A stretch of DNA of 64,000 nt from Paludisphaera rhizosphaerae (GCF_011065895.1 NZ_JAALCR010000006.1:62001-126000), one strand, 5' to 3'. Shown: positions 26,981 through 35,806, counted from the stretch's first letter. Made by a program: numbers and translations. Notes: generated by a model not told the origin, from the sequence alone.

Positions 26981-28552
26981 TTACGGCAGGATCTGGATCG
27001 TCTGGGCGATGGAGGGGACGCCGTTGTTGTTCAAGAGGAACAGCATGTAATGGCCTGGGGGACAGCCGTTGGGATCGGCGGGGGCCGTCACCTTGAGCGA
27101 AGCCGCATCGGGGGTGAAGGTCAGAAAGTTGATCCGCTGGTTGGAGTTGAAGGAGTGGGTGACGGACGACAGACGGACCCAACTCACTTTGCCGATCGCG
27201 CCAGGAGTGGTCGTTCCCACCGTGAATGTTTCGCCGTACTTCACCTTGGTGGGCGCTGAGGTGATGTCGGGTCGAGGGGCCCGAGTCCCGTTAGCAAGAA
27301 ACAGGTATGGGGGTGAAAAAATCTGGGCGTCGTGGTGCGTGTCGACTGGCGGGTTCGGGTGGCCGTCGTTGTTTGGGCTGTACTCGCCCCCCCCCGCGTT
27401 TAGCACGGTTGCGTCGGGCAAGAGGACGGCCGTGGAGTGATAGCAGCGGTCGACCGCGGCTTTTGCCAGCTTCTTCCATTTGCCGGTCTTCGGGTCCCAG
27501 AGTTCGGCTGATCGGAGCGGCTGGCCGATGACAAGATTGTTGAACCCGTTCCCCTTGGTCCCCCCCATGACGACGACCGTGCCGTCGGGGAGCAGAGTGG
27601 CGTTGTGCTGGCGGCGTGGGAAGTTCATCGGGTCGGTCTTCACCCACTCCCAGGCGGCCATCGGTTTGGTGAAGTCGATCGTCTCGGCGTCGGCGATCGG
27701 ACCGTCGCCTCCGCCGGCGTAAAGCACCTTGCCCTCGTCGTACATGACCGAGGGCGCGTACTCCTGCAAGAAATGGCTCTTGCGGCTGGACAGGTCGATC
27801 GCGCGGTGGATGTCCGGGTCGGGACGAAGGAACATCCACTTCTTGGCGACCGTGTCGAGCAGTTGGGTCAGCGGCAGAGGACCGGTCATGAAGACCTGGC
27901 CGCTTGGGGCGACGTGCATTCGTGGGTAGAAGGGGAGGACGTCGGGCGGAAAGTCGAAGTTCTGGTTCGGCATCCAATGGCCGTCTTTCCAGATTTGCTG
28001 TGTTGGATTATGGGTCCCGTCCGTTCCGGTGCCGAACGAGACGAGGACGCCGCCGTCGGCCAAGGTAACGACCGTCGGGTACCACCTGCCGCCGGTCATC
28101 AACTCAGGGACGCGATCCCAGTGGTTCATCGCCGGGTCGTAGATCACCGCGAACGGCTCGCCTTTGCCGTCCGCGATGTGACCTCCGGCGACGAACAGGC
28201 GGCCGTCGGGTAGGAACGAGTGCCCGCTGCAGAACAGGTTGTGCCCCGGCATGTTGGTCGTGGAGAACGCGGCGGGTCCCGTCCCCTTCGAGGGATCCCA
28301 GATGCGGGGCTGGCAGTTGCGCGGCGCCGGCGGATTGAGGCCCTCGCCCGCCTCTCGGCGCCCCCAGAAGAGCACCTTGCCGTCGGGCAAGACGCTCACA
28401 TGGATCATGACGTTGGGCGTATCGAAGAGCGGGGACCATTCCCCCTGATCCGCCGACTGAGCCGAGGCCGGAGTCGGGGCTGACGCTGCGAAGGACATCA
28501 GCACTACCAGCAGCGATACTAGCGGGCGGTGCGCGCGAACGTCGCGGGGCAT
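26981..28552 (-). CDS. copper-radical oxidase (galactose oxidase/glyoxal oxidase-like, kelch propeller plus DUF1929)
   Basis: 523 residues from the ATG at 28552 (the frame is open to 28792). Signal peptide LLVVLMSFAASAPTPASA. A seven-bladed kelch propeller carries repeated LPDG.LFVAGG motifs and is followed by the C-terminal DUF1929 domain. All residues of the mononuclear copper/cysteinyl-tyrosine site seem present: Cys in LFCSGHSFLPDG, axial Tyr in GGRWYPTVV, the Tyr-His pair in RCYHSTAVLLPD, and the C-terminal His in VTHSFNSNQRINF. Such enzymes oxidise primary alcohols or aldehydes to H2O2; bacterial relatives (GlxA) modify exopolysaccharide. It lies 70 bp after the GH31 gene, on the same strand. 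Confidence 0.88.
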   Translation of the reverse strand: MPRDVRAHRPLVSLLVVLMSFAASAPTPASAQSADQGEWSPLFDTPNVMIHVSVLPDGKVLFWGRREAGEGLNPPAPRNCQPRIWDPSKGTGPAAFSTTNMPGHNLFCSGHSFLPDGRLFVAGGHIADGKGEPFAVIYDPAMNHWDRVPELMTGGRWYPTVVTLADGGVLVSFGTGTDGTHNPTQQIWKDGHWMPNQNFDFPPDVLPFYPRMHVAPSGQVFMTGPLPLTQLLDTVAKKWMFLRPDPDIHRAIDLSSRKSHFLQEYAPSVMYDEGKVLYAGGGDGPIADAETIDFTKPMAAWEWVKTDPMNFPRRQHNATLLPDGTVVVMGGTKGNGFNNLVIGQPLRSAELWDPKTGKWKKLAKAAVDRCYHSTAVLLPDATVLNAGGGEYSPNNDGHPNPPVDTHHDAQIFSPPYLFLANGTRAPRPDITSAPTKVKYGETFTVGTTTPGAIGKVSWVRLSSVTHSFNSNQRINFLTFTPDAASLKVTAPADPNGCPPGHYMLFLLNNNGVPSIAQTIQILP

Positions 28553-28622
28553 GCTTAGGCCTTTCAGGAAAAGGGGAACGGGAGTCCGAGGCAGAGGGTC
28601 TGTCGACCCTTGGCGCCTGGGT

Positions 28623-31154
28623 TCAGAACGTGAGGGTTGTGGTCCCGCCGGCGTGGGGGAATTTGATGTGGAGGACGGCTGGGTCAGAACGCCATGCCGA
28701 AGATGCGGCGTCGAACGCCGTCTGGCTCGCGGCCTCGGGGAGGGCGCCTCCGTCGCGGCGTACGCCAGTGGCGGGGCGCGGAGCCAGTACACGGAACTCG
28801 ACCGCGCGGGATGTCGCGGTCAGCGTCAGAGTCGTACCGGCCGCCGTGGAATCGCAACGGATGAAGGTGCCGTCGAACGCCGTGAACTGGGAGTCGCCTG
28901 AGGGATAAACGCGGATTTCCAGGCCGCCGTCCCAGGTCTTTACGTTGGCGTCGTTCACGTAGTCGGCGTCACAGAGAGTCTGGACGTCGTCCCCCAGGAT
29001 GAGCGGGATGATGGCCCCGAGCTTGACGAAGACAGGGATCTTTGAGACGGGCCGGGATGGCTGCACGGGGTTCTTCCAGGTGATCAACCGCTTGCCCGCA
29101 TGGGGCTCATCCGTCCAGAAGTCGATCCAGTCCCCTTCTGGAAGGTAGAGGTCGCGGCCGTCCGCTTTGGGCGCGATCACCGGCGCGACGAGGAGACTTT
29201 CACCGAAGTAGTAGACGTGTTGGACGGGGATTGTCCGTGGGTCGTCCGGATGGATCAGGACGAGCGGGCGGAGGATTGGAATGCCGGTCTCGGTCGAGTG
29301 TTTGGCCTGGGTGTACAGGTACGGGAAGAGCCTGGTGTGAAGCGTCGCATAGAACCGGTAGTTCTCCAACGCACGGTTCTTATCGGTCGTCTCCCCGGCC
29401 TCGGCGTAGCCCCAGGGGTATTGCCGAAGGTTGGACCCGTCGACCTGTCTGTGCATCTGCATGATGGGGGAGAAGCAGCCAAATTGGGTCCAGCGGATGA
29501 AAAGATCGGTGGGTGAGACCGTTGAGAAGTTGCGGTTGAGGTAGCCCCCAACGTCGTGGCCCCAGATCGAAAACCCACTCATCGCGGCGGAGAGGCCGGC
29601 GACGATCACGCTGGGCAGGCCGTTGGCATCGCCGAAGTTCGGTTCGTTGTCGCCGGCCCAGCAGCCGGGGAACGCCTGGGTGCCCGTGAATCCGCTGCGG
29701 GCGAACACAAGGGTTCCTTCCCCGCCGACCTCGCGGAGGATCTCGAAGACAGCCTTGTGGTATTCCAGGCAGTAGCCATTCTGCATCTCCACACCGGTAG
29801 TGCCGTTGTGGTAGCGGGCCTCGAGTGGGATGTACAACCCCTTGGCATTGCCGTTGGCCCCTGGCTTCGTTGCGGCTTCGCCGTCGTCGGTCTTGATGCC
29901 GCCGACGGCGGACTCCTTCGCGCCGGACTTCGTGACGACCTCGGTCTGTTTGAGCAGTCGGGTGAGTTGGTCCTTCATGAAGGCCCGGCCCTCGGGCGCC
30001 GTGAAGTCGACGGGGCTCCCCTGGCCCTTCCACCACTTCACTGGCAGCGGCTTGTGGTCGGCACCCTGCACGAATACTCCCTTGGCCGCGATCGCATCGA
30101 AGTCCTTGACCGAACGCTGCTGGCCGCGGACCTCCAGGGTATTGTTGAGAATGCTGGTGTTGACGAACGGGGTCATCCAGCAGACGACCTTGAGCCCCTG
30201 CTTCTGGAAGAACGCCATCATCTCGGCGAGGTTCTTGAAGCCGGGGTAACTGTGGGTGGCCGAGGCGGGAAGGTTCTCGAAATCGCCGCCGTGGCCGAAC
30301 TGCGTGGCGGAGTCGGCCGTGGGGCCGGCGCCGATGTTGAAGTTGAAGTCGTTGTAAGCGATCTCCCAGGGGGAATCGAAGACGAACCCCGAGACGGGGA
30401 TGCCACGCTCGCGAAACTTGGTCACGGCGTAGTTGACCTCGCCGCCGTCGCGCCAGATGTCGGAGGAGATCCATGGGCCGAAGGCGAAGGCGGGCGGCAG
30501 TGCAGGCCGGCCGGTGAGTCCGGTGTAGCGGGACACGACCTCGGTCAGGGCTGGGCCGTAAACGACGTGGTAGGCGAGCGAACCGGAGCGGTTGGTGACG
30601 GTGTAACGACCCGCCGCCGTTCGCATGTCGAAGGAGCTGCGCGAGGTCGAGTCGAGGTGAAAGCCGTAGCCCCGCGTACTGACGAACCAGGGAGCGACCT
30701 TGTAGGAGAGGTCTCCCTTCTCCAGGGGGCCGTCGAACGTCAGAACATCGATGATTTTCCCCGTCTGGTCGAGGGCGTTGAACTTCTCGCCGAAGCCGTA
30801 GAAGTGCTCGTCCCCGGCGGCGGCCACCGTGATCGAGGTCTGGTTGGGCTTCAGCCCGTTCCAGTCGGTCACCTCGTACCGCAGCACGCCGTCGACTGGG
30901 AACGAGAGCCGCGACTTGACGTCCGTCGCGCCGGCGTTTTGGACAAGGTCGAAGCCGTCCGAGCGGGGGATCGATGAGACGACGCGGCCGACCGTCCGCT
31001 TCGCGCCGCCCACGGTGACGACCGGAGGATCGAAGGCGATGACGGTTGCCAGAGGGGCGCCCAATCGGTCGGGGCCTGACAACTCGACCCCCCCGGTGGT
31101 TTCGGAGATCCGCGCCTGAAGCGGCCCTGAATTGAAAGTCAGAACATCCGCCAT
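28623..31154 (-). CDS. glycoside hydrolase family 31 (alpha-xylosidase/alpha-glucosidase type)
   Basis: 843 residues, no signal peptide (MADVLTFNSGPLQARI), so probably cytoplasmic or wrongly started. Domains: N-terminal beta-sandwich (1-230) with HFYGFGEKFNALDQTGK; GH31 (beta/alpha)8 barrel about 230-640, with the nucleophile Asp in GGIKTDDGEA and the acid/base Asp in CWAGDNEPNF; C-terminal beta domains with YFGESLLVAPVI. KTDxGE is the signature of the alpha-xylosidase-like branch, which releases xylose or glucose from alpha-linkages. First gene of a likely operon with the copper oxidase. An orphan Tat leader lies about 250 bp upstream in the same orientation. Confidence 0.92.
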   Translation of the reverse strand: MADVLTFNSGPLQARISETTGGVELSGPDRLGAPLATVIAFDPPVVTVGGAKRTVGRVVSSIPRSDGFDLVQNAGATDVKSRLSFPVDGVLRYEVTDWNGLKPNQTSITVAAAGDEHFYGFGEKFNALDQTGKIIDVLTFDGPLEKGDLSYKVAPWFVSTRGYGFHLDSTSRSSFDMRTAAGRYTVTNRSGSLAYHVVYGPALTEVVSRYTGLTGRPALPPAFAFGPWISSDIWRDGGEVNYAVTKFRERGIPVSGFVFDSPWEIAYNDFNFNIGAGPTADSATQFGHGGDFENLPASATHSYPGFKNLAEMMAFFQKQGLKVVCWMTPFVNTSILNNTLEVRGQQRSVKDFDAIAAKGVFVQGADHKPLPVKWWKGQGSPVDFTAPEGRAFMKDQLTRLLKQTEVVTKSGAKESAVGGIKTDDGEAATKPGANGNAKGLYIPLEARYHNGTTGVEMQNGYCLEYHKAVFEILREVGGEGTLVFARSGFTGTQAFPGCWAGDNEPNFGDANGLPSVIVAGLSAAMSGFSIWGHDVGGYLNRNFSTVSPTDLFIRWTQFGCFSPIMQMHRQVDGSNLRQYPWGYAEAGETTDKNRALENYRFYATLHTRLFPYLYTQAKHSTETGIPILRPLVLIHPDDPRTIPVQHVYYFGESLLVAPVIAPKADGRDLYLPEGDWIDFWTDEPHAGKRLITWKNPVQPSRPVSKIPVFVKLGAIIPLILGDDVQTLCDADYVNDANVKTWDGGLEIRVYPSGDSQFTAFDGTFIRCDSTAAGTTLTLTATSRAVEFRVLAPRPATGVRRDGGALPEAASQTAFDAASSAWRSDPAVLHIKFPHAGGTTTLTF

Positions 31155-31285
31155 CGTTCGCCCTCGCTCGATCCTTCCCGACCTGATGAGGAGATCCGCG
31201 GTTGAGCCGCGGCAATGTGTGTGGAAGCCGCGAGTGCTTCACCACCGTTGAGATGATGGTGAGAAACCCCGGCGATTCGGCCTTG

Positions 31286-31356
31286 AAGGCGAATTCGCCT
31301 TCCCACGAATCGACGGTGGCGGAGGAGTCGCTTGCGACCTTTGAGTCGCAAGCGAC
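31286..31356. repeat. two adjacent palindromes upstream of the GH31 gene
   Basis: AAGGCGAATTCGCCTT at 31286-31301 is a perfect 16-bp palindrome. Thirty bases on, GTCGCTTGCGAC (31327-31338) and its exact complement (31345-31356) form a 12-bp stem with a 6-nt loop. They lie 130-200 bp upstream of the GH31 start. They could be operators for a sugar regulator or parts of decayed sequence around the orphan leader. Confidence 0.45.
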
Positions 31357-31401
31357 GATTGACGCAACTCGATCGGGCGACCTAACGGCGTCAGCGGTCG
31401 G

Positions 31402-31503
31402 TTAGTCGCCGAGGTCGGCGGAAGACGCGGCGGAGCCTGTTGCCAGGCTGGCTGCTCCTGCCGTCAGGAGAGTGCGTCGGGATAGTACATCATGAGTCGC
31501 CAT
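31402..31503 (-). pseudogene. orphan Tat signal peptide (33 codons), truncated gene
   Basis: The minus strand from ATG at 31503 reads MATHDVLSRRTLLTAGAA and on to SADLGD, then TAA at 31402-31404. This is a textbook twin-arginine leader with nothing attached. The same phase continues past the stop with plausible protein sequence (SWEGEFAFKAESPGFLTII), so a Tat-exported protein was probably inactivated here. It is not in frame with the GH31 start downstream. Confidence 0.5.
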
Positions 31504-32359
31504 CTCTAATGGCCTTCCTGCCGGGGACAATTTCGGCCGAATGGGAGGTAGACGAAAAACGCACGCGAGAACCACATGCGCCTGCTGTCATGAGGGACGC
31601 TTCTCCCCCTTGCCGCGGTTCACGGTCTCTGGCTTATTTCGACCCGCCAGCCGCGGTTTGCTCGAATCAAGGTCGACCGCTCGTGATATGGAGCTGCGTG
31701 CCGAAACCTCTGCGGCCCTTCAAGCCGCGGGTGACCCGATTTTGACGCCGGAAGTGCTTGCTCGCCCGGCGAGGGAGGCGAGGTGGAGGCGTCGAGTCTA
31801 TGGAAGTTAAGATAACGTTTTGAACATTGCAAGTCTTTTTTGAAAGTTTTCTTGGGGGGTAGGCGGAGTTGGTAGTCGGCTCATCGTCACGATGCGGCAA
31901 GAGCTCTTGGCGTCGAGAGACGAGCCGAAGTCGACGAAGCACTCGAGATAGGAGGGATCATGATCGGGCTTATCAATGCTCATGACTCATATCTTCGATA
32001 AAGCAAAGAATGTTCATGTGTATGTACCAAGATGCGAGTCGTCGCTTTAAGTCTTCCAGTCTCCTTCCGCGGTCGCAAATTTCCCTCGGTCGGAGTCAGC
32101 AAGGTATCACGGGGAAGCTTCCCAGGCCGGGACGGTCGAGTAACGCTGGGCAGCGGTCTTCATGGCGACTCTCGATGAGGAGGAACGACTCAAAGTCTGA
32201 GCGGATCAGTGTGCCCAAGTCTTGCCTTCAGGTCGAGAAGCGTCTGCGAGCGGCTAACGCGACTCACCATGCCGGACGACGCGATTCGTGCGACGGCACA
32301 ATCGGGTTATTCAGCGTGCATGTGAGCATGTTTTCTGATTACAAGCATGATCGGAGGGG
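31504..32359 (+). other. intergenic region, no gene seen
   Basis: No motif-bearing frame on either strand. The part about 31800-32050 is AT-richer than the chromosome and may hold an old promoter. A weak resemblance of 31690-31810 to a sulfatase C-terminus is recorded under rejected items. Confidence 0.35.
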
Positions 32360-32543
32360 GCTCGCTCCACGGAAGCCGCCCACGCCGCCGTCCGTTGTTC
32401 CGGCGACGCTGTCTCGATTTTGATCGCCCTGTTCAACGTCGAAGGACTGGCGCTGGTGAAGTCTCGCCAGGGCGGCGGGCGACGCTCGACCTACGACGCC
32501 GCGGCTCGGGAACGCATTTCCCGCGAGGCCCGCAGGATGCCCC
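32360..32543 (+). pseudogene. IS630-family transposase fragment (N-terminal helix-turn-helix)
   Basis: The frame from 32360 reads EAAHAAVRCSGDAVSILIAL, then FNVEGLALVKSRQGGGRRST and YDAAARERISREARRMP. This matches the N-terminal winged-helix region of IS630-type transposases, whose usual form is 'EAAR..GRRSGDAV..LVARFNREGLAAL..RHGGG...YD...RERI..EARR.P'. No DDE catalytic domain follows and no ATG precedes it, so it is a remnant. It lies 300 bp before the haloperoxidase gene. Confidence 0.65.
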
Positions 32544-32654
32544 CCCTGAAGGCCGGCGGGTTCCCCGTGGTCTTAGTCGACACCTTCAGTCAAAAAAAAC
32601 ATCTGTTGAACGGTTGGCAAAATTTGTGGTTCGTATTATTTAGAAAAAATTGAG

Positions 32655-32684
32655 TTGATATGTGGGTCTTGGTTTTGGCATGAT
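32655..32684 (+). promoter_or_regulatory. candidate sigma70-type promoter for the haloperoxidase gene
   Basis: TTGATA at 32655-32660 and CATGAT at 32679-32684, spaced by 18 nt, in an unusually AT-rich stretch about 180 nt before the haloperoxidase ATG. A -10 with 4 of 6 consensus bases is weak evidence. Confidence 0.25.
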
Positions 32685-32863
32685 TTCGCTTAATCCACTT
32701 TTCGCCGCGATTGCTGGTCGAGTCGCATCAACTCCACGGCCGGCTTGTGTACGCAGCTTGAACAACCCGCTCCACGATCGTGATCGCGACGCCACTCGGT
32801 CTCGTGCCGCGAGGCTGGTACGCTTCCAGTCTTGCTTATTTCTTCGTGAGGGGGAGCTTCTCG

Positions 32864-34636
32864 ATGAGCCAATCGCACGCCGCAAGTTGTACGGCAATCT
32901 TATGCTGCGCCTTCTCCGCGACGGTGTTTGTCGCAAGTTCGATCGCGCAGGAGCAGCCTCGCCAGGAGCAGACCAGGGCGGATTTCTCAAAGTACTTCGA
33001 ACTCCAGAAGAAGGTCGCGGAAGCCCCTTCCGCGCCGCTGGGTGCTCGCAGGATGGCGGCGGCTGCCGCGGTCAAGGCGGCCCCTAGCAAGGACGCGGTG
33101 CGAAGCCGTCTGCTTAAGGCCCAAGAGGAACGAACTCCTCAGCCTAGCGCGATGGACTTCGTTGCGAACAACCCGGTCCTTGAGGAGGTCTCCGCCAGCG
33201 GCGATCCCGAGTTCGCCCAAGTCGTTTTCTGGAACGAAGTCGCTCTGAGGATTACGGCGAACGATCACACGGCGCCGCCGCCGGGCTCGAACCTGGATAC
33301 CCACCCGTTCGAGCAGGTGGGTCCCGTGCGCACCAGCCGCGCTCTGGCCATCGTGCACATCGCGATGTTCGAGTCCATCAATGCCGTGCAGCGAAAGTTC
33401 GAAAGCTATAAGAATATTCAGCAAAAAATCTTCCAGACGACGTCGCTGCCGGCAGACATCGACGCCTCTCAGGTCTCGATCCGCCACGCGATCGCCCAAG
33501 CGGCGCATCGCGCGTTGACTGCGTTGTACCCGGGAAAGACGCCCGATCTGAATCTGACGCTGGCCGCTAACCTGACCGCCATTCAGGAGACCCCGGTCCG
33601 GGCGATCAACGGGCTGGCGATTGGCGACGCAGCCGCCAACGCCATCCTTGACCTCCGTAAGCTCGACGGATCGGAGATGCCCGACCCAGACGTCGCCGGC
33701 TTCCAGACCACTGACCCGCTCAAGTGGCAGCGCGATCCTCTGAGTCTGGACGTTGCCACTGCGCTGGGGGCGAACTGGCGGTACGTCAAACCGTTCGTGC
33801 TTGAGAAGGCTGACGTGTTCCGCCCCCCTCTGCCGCCCCCGGTGGGCGACTCGAGGTTTGTCGCCGCGTTTAAGGAGGTTTTGGAGAAGGGGGGCGACCC
33901 GGCCGCAGGCATGACCGATCCACCAGGCAACGCCGACCGTAGGCCAACCCCAACGACCCGGACCGACGATGAGACTTTCATTGGAAAGTTCTGGGCCTAC
34001 GACGGAACGGCGCTGCTCTGCGCCCCGCCGCGGCTCTACAACATGATCGCGACGTCGCTGGCGCTCCGCGAGAAGAAGGACACAATCACTACGGCGCTTG
34101 ATCTGGCCCGGTTCCTTGCGCTGGTCAACGTCGCCCTGGCCGATGCGGGGATCGCCGCCTGGGAAGCCAAATTCTGTTACATCTACCCTCGGCCGATTAC
34201 GATGATCCGCGCGGCGAGCCCGGGCATGTTTCCAGTCGACGCCCCCCGCCCATTCTGGACACCGCTTGGGGCGCCGGTCAGCAACGGCCGTGCGGGGCGG
34301 CTCAATTTCTCGCCGCCATTTCCAGCTTACCCCTCGGGTCACGCCGTCTTCGGGGGGGCGCTGTTCCAGATGTTCCGAAAATACTGGGCGGACCCAGCCG
34401 GTCCCGCGTTCACGTTCGTTTCGGACGAGTTCAACGGGCACAACAGCGACCCCGGCGCCAGTCAGCCCCGCCCACTTCTCCCGGTGACATTTCCGGGATT
34501 CGCGAAGGCCGAAATGGACAACGCCGAGAGTCGGATCTTTCTGGGGATCCACTGGCGGCCCGACGCTGAGGAGGGCATCATCCAGGGCAATAAAGTCGCC
34601 GATTACGTATTTGATCACGTCTTCAAACCGCTGTGA
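32864..34636 (+). CDS. secreted vanadium-dependent haloperoxidase (PAP2 superfamily)
   Basis: 590 residues from the ATG at 32864, giving a signal peptide (AILCCAFSATVFVASSIAQ). The C-terminal half has the complete vanadate/phosphate-binding signature: KFCYIYPRP (K-x6-R-P), YPSGHAVFGGAL (PSGH), and SRIFLGIHWRPD (S-R-x5-H-x3-D). A helical N-terminal region with RTSRALAIVHIAMFESINAV is typical of bacterial vanadium haloperoxidase-like proteins. Such enzymes oxidise halides with H2O2; some relatives are acid phosphatases, so halide activity is likely but unproven. The gene stands alone, with transposase fossils on each side. Confidence 0.88.
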   Translation: MSQSHAASCTAILCCAFSATVFVASSIAQEQPRQEQTRADFSKYFELQKKVAEAPSAPLGARRMAAAAAVKAAPSKDAVRSRLLKAQEERTPQPSAMDFVANNPVLEEVSASGDPEFAQVVFWNEVALRITANDHTAPPPGSNLDTHPFEQVGPVRTSRALAIVHIAMFESINAVQRKFESYKNIQQKIFQTTSLPADIDASQVSIRHAIAQAAHRALTALYPGKTPDLNLTLAANLTAIQETPVRAINGLAIGDAAANAILDLRKLDGSEMPDPDVAGFQTTDPLKWQRDPLSLDVATALGANWRYVKPFVLEKADVFRPPLPPPVGDSRFVAAFKEVLEKGGDPAAGMTDPPGNADRRPTPTTRTDDETFIGKFWAYDGTALLCAPPRLYNMIATSLALREKKDTITTALDLARFLALVNVALADAGIAAWEAKFCYIYPRPITMIRAASPGMFPVDAPRPFWTPLGAPVSNGRAGRLNFSPPFPAYPSGHAVFGGALFQMFRKYWADPAGPAFTFVSDEFNGHNSDPGASQPRPLLPVTFPGFAKAEMDNAESRIFLGIHWRPDAEEGIIQGNKVADYVFDHVFKPL

Positions 34637-34879
34637 TCAACCTCCAGTTGGGGCTTCGTAGAGCCGCCTAACGCGGGGGCGGTCCATCAACGCCGGCGTC
34701 GCACATTCGGACGCGTCCCGAGCCGATTGAGAGACGCCGGCATGGGAGGCCCTCCGCCAAGGGTTTGAGGCTGGATAGCGACCGGTCGCTCCCAGTAGGG
34801 GGGCATCCTCCCAACAGCGATCGAGTTCCATGGACCTGGCCAGACGTCGGTCGGACCGGCCAAGGCTCAGACATTGGCC

Positions 34880-35295
34880 AGGCATCGGTGATGGACAACC
34901 TCATGCACCTGTTGATCCTCCCTGCATCGCCGTGGGGCCGGGGATGGTCGGACGTGGAGGTTGCCCACCACTGACTGACGCTCTTCCCGATTTGCAACCT
35001 CGCCTGGAGCGCTCTGCCAATCCTCGACGAGCGTGTCTACAAGTTCACCCCCCGCCTACGCCTGGATCGTCCGCATCCGGGCTTTATTGTCGGACCTGGG
35101 CTGGTTCCTGAATGCCTGAAGGTGCCGCTCGCCCACCGCGCCGACCGCGAGGACGACCGACGCGTTCTGGGAGGGGCGATTCCGCTGCGAACCAGTGCAG
35201 GGCGAGGAAGCCATTCCGGCCCTGGCCGCCTCCATCGACCTGAACTCGCACGAAGCCGCGAGGGTCGTTTCAACAGCCCTCTCCAGCAGGGGTTG
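34880..35295 (+). pseudogene. REP-associated (Y1/HUH, TnpA_REP-like) transposase fossil
   Basis: In one frame: SVMDNLMHLLILPA, GWSDVEVAHH (then TGA where the family has Trp), LTLFP, ECLKVPLAHRADREDD; after one frameshift: FWEGRFRCEPVQGEEAI and SIDLNSHEAARV. These correspond in order to the family blocks 'VMDNHLHVLLR', 'GWSDEEVARRW..LFP', 'CLKEPLARLANREDG', 'FWEGRFKS.A.LDE.A' and 'YIDLNPVRAG'. The HUH motif is destroyed (NLMH for NHLH). Start and end are approximate. Confidence 0.7.
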
Positions 35296-35369
35296 TCGCT
35301 CATCCTTGTTTCTCGCGTCAGCACCGGCGGGGATCGATCCCCTCGGCCGTTGAATCAGGTTGAGGCCGG

Positions 35370-35535
35370 GAAATCGGTTTGATCGTCGTCGTTGGAGCCG
35401 CCTTTGTACGTCTTCGCGGCGGGGCGACGAATTCTCGTTTCGAAGTCGCGATCCGAGCCCACAGTCTTCGATAGAGGGCGCTTTTTGATAATTCGGAAGT
35501 TGGTTCGTCGGTGTGAGTCGGGCGATGGCCTACCC
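35370..35535 (+). repeat. diverged direct repeat, copy A
   Basis: Aligns without gaps to 35641-35806 over about 165 bp, with shared blocks TGATCGTC, GAATTCTC, GTCGCGATC/GTTGCGATC, GCCCA and GATAGAG. Both copies encode a short hydrophobic stretch (GLIVVVGAA in this copy) ahead of a polar tail, suggesting an old duplicated membrane-peptide gene or its leader. Confidence 0.5.
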
Positions 35536-35640
35536 AACCCAAGGGGGTTCGGAGCGGTCCACACTTTCAGCCTCCGATCGGCTCACGCCTCGGTCATCGT
35601 GTGGACCCAAGGGTGGATGTGGAAATGCAGGTCGCAACCC

Positions 35641-35806
35641 GGCTGGGAATCGTCCTGATCGTCATCGGCGGAGTGGTTGCCGCGGGCGGTCGTGATGGGA
35701 CGTGGAATTCTCATTCCCTGGTTGCGATCTGAACCCATGGTATTGGATAGAGAGCCTGCCCGGATTCGGTGGTCGGTTTGCGCGGAGCGATTCGCACGTG
35801 ATGGCG
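35641..35806 (+). repeat. diverged direct repeat, copy B, with a 35-codon membrane peptide frame
   Basis: Second copy, 271 bp downstream of copy A. The frame ATG 35625 to TGA 35732 reads MQVATRLGIVLIVIGGVVAA and a 15-residue polar tail, a single membrane helix. The ribosome site is poor (GTGGAA). No other gene is seen between 35300 and the sulfotransferase at 36297. Confidence 0.45.

Noticed and set aside
29556-30977. 473-codon plus-strand frame opposite GH31
   Set aside because: Low-complexity antisense frame; GH31 catalytic motifs are on the minus strand.
31691-31810. Possible sulfatase C-terminal remnant (LRAETSAALQAAGDPIL)
   Set aside because: Only a dozen residues resemble the end of some planctomycete sulfatases, and no sulfatase motif precedes them; too weak to list.
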